Shown here in pieces: positions 60,803 through 64,000 of a stretch of DNA of 64,000 nucleotides; position 1 is the stretch's first letter; every line of letters starts with the position of its first letter. Both the position numbers and the translations under genes were made by a program. The stretch comes from Rufibacter hautae (GTDB lineage: Bacteria > Bacteroidota > Bacteroidia > Cytophagales > Hymenobacteraceae). The stretch lies in contig NZ_VKKY01000003.1 in the NCBI RefSeq assembly GCF_008271695.1, positions 496,001-560,000 of the forward strand. The letters run 5' to 3'. The notes beneath the pieces are model-generated. The model had not been told where the DNA came from. It was given only the letters and a program-made list of their open reading frames with translations, and did not search any database.

Positions 60803-60967
60803 TGTAGCGGCGTAACCCTGTTACGCCGTGGCTCCTCACCGCGATAGCGTACTTGTCTTGATGAACCTGCCTTTGCCTTTATGTTCCAGCTTTGGAAGCA
60901 GATGAGTTCTAGGTGTGAGGTGTTTCTGTTTCATAGAACCACGGCGTAACAGTGTTACGCCGCTACA
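60803..60967. repeat. MITE-like element with self-palindromic inverted arms
   Basis: Arms of 29 bp (60803-60831 and 60939-60967), inverted with one mismatch. Each arm is itself a hairpin CGGCGTAAC-nnn-GTTACGCCG. The 107-nt interior is non-coding. Confidence 0.8.
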
Positions 60968-60981
60968 GTTGGCGAAAGAAA

Positions 60982-61014
60982 AGCCCTCACAGGTTTTCAA
61001 AACCTGTGAGGGCT
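60982..61014. terminator. Terminator after argH
   Basis: Near-perfect palindrome AGCCCTCACAGGTTTT-C-AAAACCTGTGAGGGCT. Lies 34 bp past the argH stop. Confidence 0.8.
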
Positions 61015-61047
61015 ACTGCGTTTTCAGCAAAAAGTGCCGAAAACAAA

Positions 61048-62379
61048 TTATGCCAACAGCTCAGCAATTGCCTTATCTACTTTCTCAAACTGGAAGCCGC
61101 TGAGTACCTCCTCCATCAAGCCTTCAATCTGCTCTGTGCACAGGTTACCAATACTGCCTTCGTGCGTATGATTCAGCGTTTCAGGCCGAATAAATTCACC
61201 TTTCTCAATAGCTAGCCCCACGTTCTTGTACGCATCTCTGAACGGCACACCGCTTAGTACCTGGTTATTCACCACTTCCACACTAAAGAGGTACTGGTAT
61301 TTCTCATCTTTCAGGATGTTCTCGTTCAGCTTAAGGTGTGGCAGCATGAACGTCATCATCTCCAGGCAATTCCGAATCTCGCCAAAGGCCGGGAAGAAGC
61401 TTTCTTTGAGCAACTGCAACTCCCGGTGATAACCGGATGGCAGGTTGCCCAGCAGCATCTGAATCTCAGTGGGTAGGGCTTGCAAGCGGTTGCATTTGCC
61501 GCGCATGATCTCAAACACGTCGGGATTTTTTTTGTGCGGCATGATGCTGGAACCAGTGGTCAGTTCATCAGGTAGCGTCACGAAGGCGAAGTTCTGGCTC
61601 ATGTACAGGCACACATCCATGGCCATGCGGCCAAGGGTGCTGGCAATAGAGGCCAAACCCATGCTCACACTGCGTTCCGTCTTGCCGCGGCCCATCTGGG
61701 CATACACCACGTTGTAGTTCAGCGCCTCGAAGCCCAGCAAATCCGTTGTCATTTGACGGTTAAGTGGGAAGGAACTGCCGTAGCCGGCTGCCGAACCCAG
61801 TGGGTTTTTATTACTGATTTTGTAGGCGGCCTGCAGCAGTTGCAGGTCATCTACCAGGCTTTCGGCGTACGCGCCAAACCACAGCCCGAACGAGGACGGC
61901 ATAGCCACCTGCAAGTGCGTGTAGCCAGGCAGCAAAATACCTTTGTTCTTTTCGCTTAGTTCCTGCAAGGTGTTGAACAGCGTATGCACGGCTTCCACCG
62001 TCTCCCGAATTTCATGACGGATGAACAATTTTAAATCCAGCAGCACCTGGTCGTTGCGGGAACGGCCGCTGTGGATTTTCTTGCCCGCCTCGCCCAGACG
62101 GCGGGTTAACAGAAGCTCAACCTGCGAGTGCACATCTTCCACGCCCGGTTCTATATGAAATTCACTGCGTTCAATGCTTTTGTAAATCTCCTTCAATTCA
62201 CGCTGCACGGCGGCCAGGTCTTCCGGTTCCATCAGCCCGATGCTCTCCAGCATGCGCGTGTGTGCCAGCGAACCCAGGACATCAAAAGGAGCCAATTGTA
62301 AGTCCATTTCGGCGTCTTTGCCCACGGTGAATTTTTCAACGTTCTGCGCGACGGAGGTTTCTTTCTGCCAGAGTTTCAT
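61048..62379 (-). CDS. argH: Argininosuccinate lyase
   Basis: Last step of arginine synthesis: splits argininosuccinate into arginine and fumarate. 443 residues of the fumarase/aspartase superfamily with EDVHSQVE, SRNDQV, the LLPGYTHLQ block and the signature GSSIMPHKKNPD. The start ATG lies 1 nt after the stop of the deacylase gene, so the two are translationally coupled. The terminator at 60982 ends the operon. Confidence 0.95.
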   Translation of the reverse strand: MKLWQKETSVAQNVEKFTVGKDAEMDLQLAPFDVLGSLAHTRMLESIGLMEPEDLAAVQRELKEIYKSIERSEFHIEPGVEDVHSQVELLLTRRLGEAGKKIHSGRSRNDQVLLDLKLFIRHEIRETVEAVHTLFNTLQELSEKNKGILLPGYTHLQVAMPSSFGLWFGAYAESLVDDLQLLQAAYKISNKNPLGSAAGYGSSFPLNRQMTTDLLGFEALNYNVVYAQMGRGKTERSVSMGLASIASTLGRMAMDVCLYMSQNFAFVTLPDELTTGSSIMPHKKNPDVFEIMRGKCNRLQALPTEIQMLLGNLPSGYHRELQLLKESFFPAFGEIRNCLEMMTFMLPHLKLNENILKDEKYQYLFSVEVVNNQVLSGVPFRDAYKNVGLAIEKGEFIRPETLNHTHEGSIGNLCTEQIEGLMEEVLSGFQFEKVDKAIAELLA

Positions 62380-62380
62380 G

Positions 62381-63445
62381 CTAAGCGGTAATAACGGGTG
62401 TCAATAATTGTATGTAAAGGGCGATGCCTTCTTCCAGTTCTGAAAGGTAAATAAATTCATCGGCTGTATGCGACCGCGCCGAATCACCTGGACCAATCTT
62501 GAGCGAGGGAATGTTCAACAGCGCTTGGTCTGAGGTAGTAGGGGAGCCGTACAAGTTCCTTCCCAGCTTAATCCCCGACTGCACAATAGGGTGCTCCCTG
62601 TCAATGGAAGAGGGCCGCAAACGCGTAGACCGCGGTGTCACCTCACTTTTCACGTGCTCCCGAATGATGCTCAACACTTCCTCTGGTTGGTAGGCATCGG
62701 TCATGCGCACATCCACGGTGAATTTGCATTGGTCCGGCACCACGTTGTGCTGCGAACCTGCCTGAATGATGGTTACGCTCATTTTTATTGGCCCTAAAAA
62801 GCTGGACTCCTTCGGGAAACGGAACGTACAGAACCACTCTAAATCTGGTAATGCTTCATAGATGGCATTTACGCCTTCCTCGCGAGCAGCATGACCACCT
62901 TGGCCATGGGCCACACAATCCAGTACCATTAGGCCTTTTTCGGCCACGGCCAGGTGCATCTGGGTAGGTTCGCCCACTATGGCAAACTCCACCGCACCTA
63001 GTTCTGGGTACACCATCTCAATGCCGTTTCTGCCTGAGATTTCTTCCTCGGCAGTAGCTGCCAGCACCAGATTATAGGCTAAATCCTTCCGCTCATAAAA
63101 GTGCAGAAAAGTAGCTATCAAGGACACCAGGCAACCACCAGCGTCATTACTGCCCAAACCAATCAGTTTGCCGTCTTGCACCGTAGGCGTAAACGGGTCA
63201 AAGGTCCAGCTAGGGTGGGGCTTCACGGTGTCATGGTGGGAGTTCAGCAGCACCGTAGGCAAGGCAGGATTGTAGTGTTTGTTAAATGCCCAGAGGTTGT
63301 GCTCCTTACGATGAATCTCCACGCCTCTAGCCTGTAAAAACTGCGCAATCGCCTTCGCCGTTCCTGCCTCTTCACGGCTGAAGGATTGGATGGAGATAAG
63401 TTGCTGGAGTAAGCTTAAAGCGTCTTGGTATAAGGTGTTGTTCAT
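62381..63445 (-). CDS. M20 deacylase, ArgE-like (arginine pathway)
   Basis: 354-residue zinc deacylase of the M20 family: the HxD ligands in NSHHDTVKPHPSW, GLGSNDAGG, the catalytic/ligand Glu pair in TAEEEISG, and a dimerisation lid in the middle. It would free the N-acyl group in arginine synthesis. Many Bacteroidota use N-acetyl- or N-succinyl-citrulline instead of ornithine, so the true substrate is likely an acyl-citrulline; the sequence alone does not decide it. Coupled to argH and following a proC fragment on the same strand. Confidence 0.88.
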   Translation of the reverse strand: MNNTLYQDALSLLQQLISIQSFSREEAGTAKAIAQFLQARGVEIHRKEHNLWAFNKHYNPALPTVLLNSHHDTVKPHPSWTFDPFTPTVQDGKLIGLGSNDAGGCLVSLIATFLHFYERKDLAYNLVLAATAEEEISGRNGIEMVYPELGAVEFAIVGEPTQMHLAVAEKGLMVLDCVAHGQGGHAAREEGVNAIYEALPDLEWFCTFRFPKESSFLGPIKMSVTIIQAGSQHNVVPDQCKFTVDVRMTDAYQPEEVLSIIREHVKSEVTPRSTRLRPSSIDREHPIVQSGIKLGRNLYGSPTTSDQALLNIPSLKIGPGDSARSHTADEFIYLSELEEGIALYIQLLTPVITA

Positions 63446-63467
63446 TTAAGAGGTACGCTACTAGATA

Positions 63468-63523
63468 GTCCCCCTTTGAAGGGGGTAGGGGGATGATTAA
63501 ATCTTAGGGGGATGATTAAATCT
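63468..63523. repeat. Hairpin and 19-bp tandem repeat
   Basis: CCCCCTT-TG-AAGGGGG (63470-63485) followed by two perfect 19-bp copies of TAGGGGGATGATTAAATCT (63486-63504, 63505-63523). Between the deacylase and proC genes. Confidence 0.75.
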
Positions 63524-63538
63524 GCTGATTCTTTTTCG

Positions 63539-63567
63539 ACTTGTTTTTAAAAATTAGGCCGAAACTA
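63539..63567. repeat. Dispersed palindrome copy (weak)
   Basis: TTGTTTTTAAAAATTAGGCCGAAACTAG. Only the right arm is clear. Confidence 0.45.
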
Positions 63568-63599
63568 GCAATGCGTGTAGACAAGGCAGTGCCTGGTCT

Positions 63600-64000
63600 C
63601 TACTTTTCATCGGTATACAATTTCTCGGCTTTGCTTGCAGAGGTCTTGATGCCTTTAATCATGGCTGAGCTGAAGCCGTTGTGCTCCATCTCGTTCAGAC
63701 CGGCAATGGTACAGCCTTTGGGTGAGGTCACTTTATCAATCTCGTTTTCTGGGTGACTCCCGAAATGCAGTAGGAGCGAGGCCGCGCCTTTGGCGGTTTG
63801 AGCGGCCATGCGCAACGCATCACCCGCGTGGAATCCAATCTCGGTGCCACCCTGAGCTGCGGCGCGAATGGAACGCAAAAAGAAGGCGATGCCGCATGCC
63901 ACCAGTGCTGTAGCCGAGGACATGAGTTCTTCTTCAATTTCCACGGTTTCGCCCACGGCAGAGAAGATTTCTTTCACCAGCTTGATGTTTTCAGGCGAGG
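63600..64000 (-). CDS. proC: Pyrroline-5-carboxylate reductase, C-terminal part (cut by window end)
   Basis: The frame runs on past 64000, so only the last 133 or so residues are visible. They form the helical dimerisation domain of ProC: IFSAVGETVEIEEELMSSATALVACG, AAQTAKGAASLLL, HPENEIDKVTSPKGCTIAGLNEMEHNGF. The TSP-GxTIAGL motif is diagnostic. ProC makes proline from pyrroline-5-carboxylate with NADPH. Its place with argE-like and argH genes fits the mixed arginine/proline clusters of Bacteroidota. Confidence 0.85.
   Translation of the reverse strand, partial: SPENIKLVKEIFSAVGETVEIEEELMSSATALVACGIAFFLRSIRAAAQGGTEIGFHAGDALRMAAQTAKGAASLLLHFGSHPENEIDKVTSPKGCTIAGLNEMEHNGFSSAMIKGIKTSASKAEKLYTDEK

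Overview
The window looks like chromosomal DNA of a member of the Bacteroidota, most likely Cytophagales and probably Hymenobacteraceae (Rufibacter, Nibribacter or Pontibacter-like). This is an inference. Its grounds are the Bacteroidota-type -7 promoter box TAnnTTTG upstream of many genes, type IX secretion C-terminal sorting domains, a CarboxypepD_reg-like TonB-dependent receptor, a LytS/LytTR pair, BlaI/BlaR1 with TonB repeats, and frequent GTG/TTG starts with weak Shine-Dalgarno sequences. I see no rRNA, tRNA, CRISPR, prophage or intact insertion sequence.

Layout. 1-7.6 kb is envelope and housekeeping: acyl-CoA desaturase, RluA-type pseudouridine synthase, panB and lptD on the minus strand, then a divergent amidase-MCE pair. 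7.7-12.2 kb holds an acyl-CoA carboxylase carboxyltransferase, a SirB1-like protein and an alaA-like aminotransferase. 12.4-19.3 kb is peptidase-rich: a T9SS-exported subtilase with an altered catalytic triad, two tandem HEIGH-type lipoprotein metalloproteases in AT-rich DNA, and an M16 peptidase. 19.5-32 kb has a GNAT protein, a GT4 glycosyltransferase, a secreted array of five TonB C-terminal domains, a BlaI/BlaR1 operon with a clear operator-like dyad, another subtilase, a PepP-type peptidase and a TolC protein.

32-43 kb has pyrR-pyrB and then the most unusual protein-coding region: four paralogous secreted proteins of about 520 residues that I cannot assign to a family, on one strand and interrupted by an opposing nhaA. 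43-51 kb has an EVE protein, a PolX homologue whose polymerase active site looks lost while its PHP nuclease site is kept, a two-domain TonB_C protein, an Mpo1-like membrane protein, a PQQ-type sugar dehydrogenase, an AraC regulator and a DUF983 protein. 51-56 kb is a TonB-dependent receptor divergent from a LytS-type kinase and LytTR regulator, with GGTTGGGAT repeats between them that could be the regulator's sites. 56-61 kb has a T9SS surface protein, a sodium:solute symporter and a GH5 glycosidase with a C-terminal CBM6-like domain. 61-64 kb ends in argH, an argE-like deacylase and a truncated proC.

The most pervasive signal outside genes is a dispersed imperfect palindrome of about 35-42 bp, near GTTTTAGGGCTG-TTTTC-n-GAAAA-CAGGCCnnAAACG. 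I find over twenty copies, nearly all intergenic, between convergent, tandem and divergent genes alike. Larger non-coding inverted-repeat elements lie at 43789-44274 and 60803-60967. No defence system or secondary-metabolite cluster is evident.
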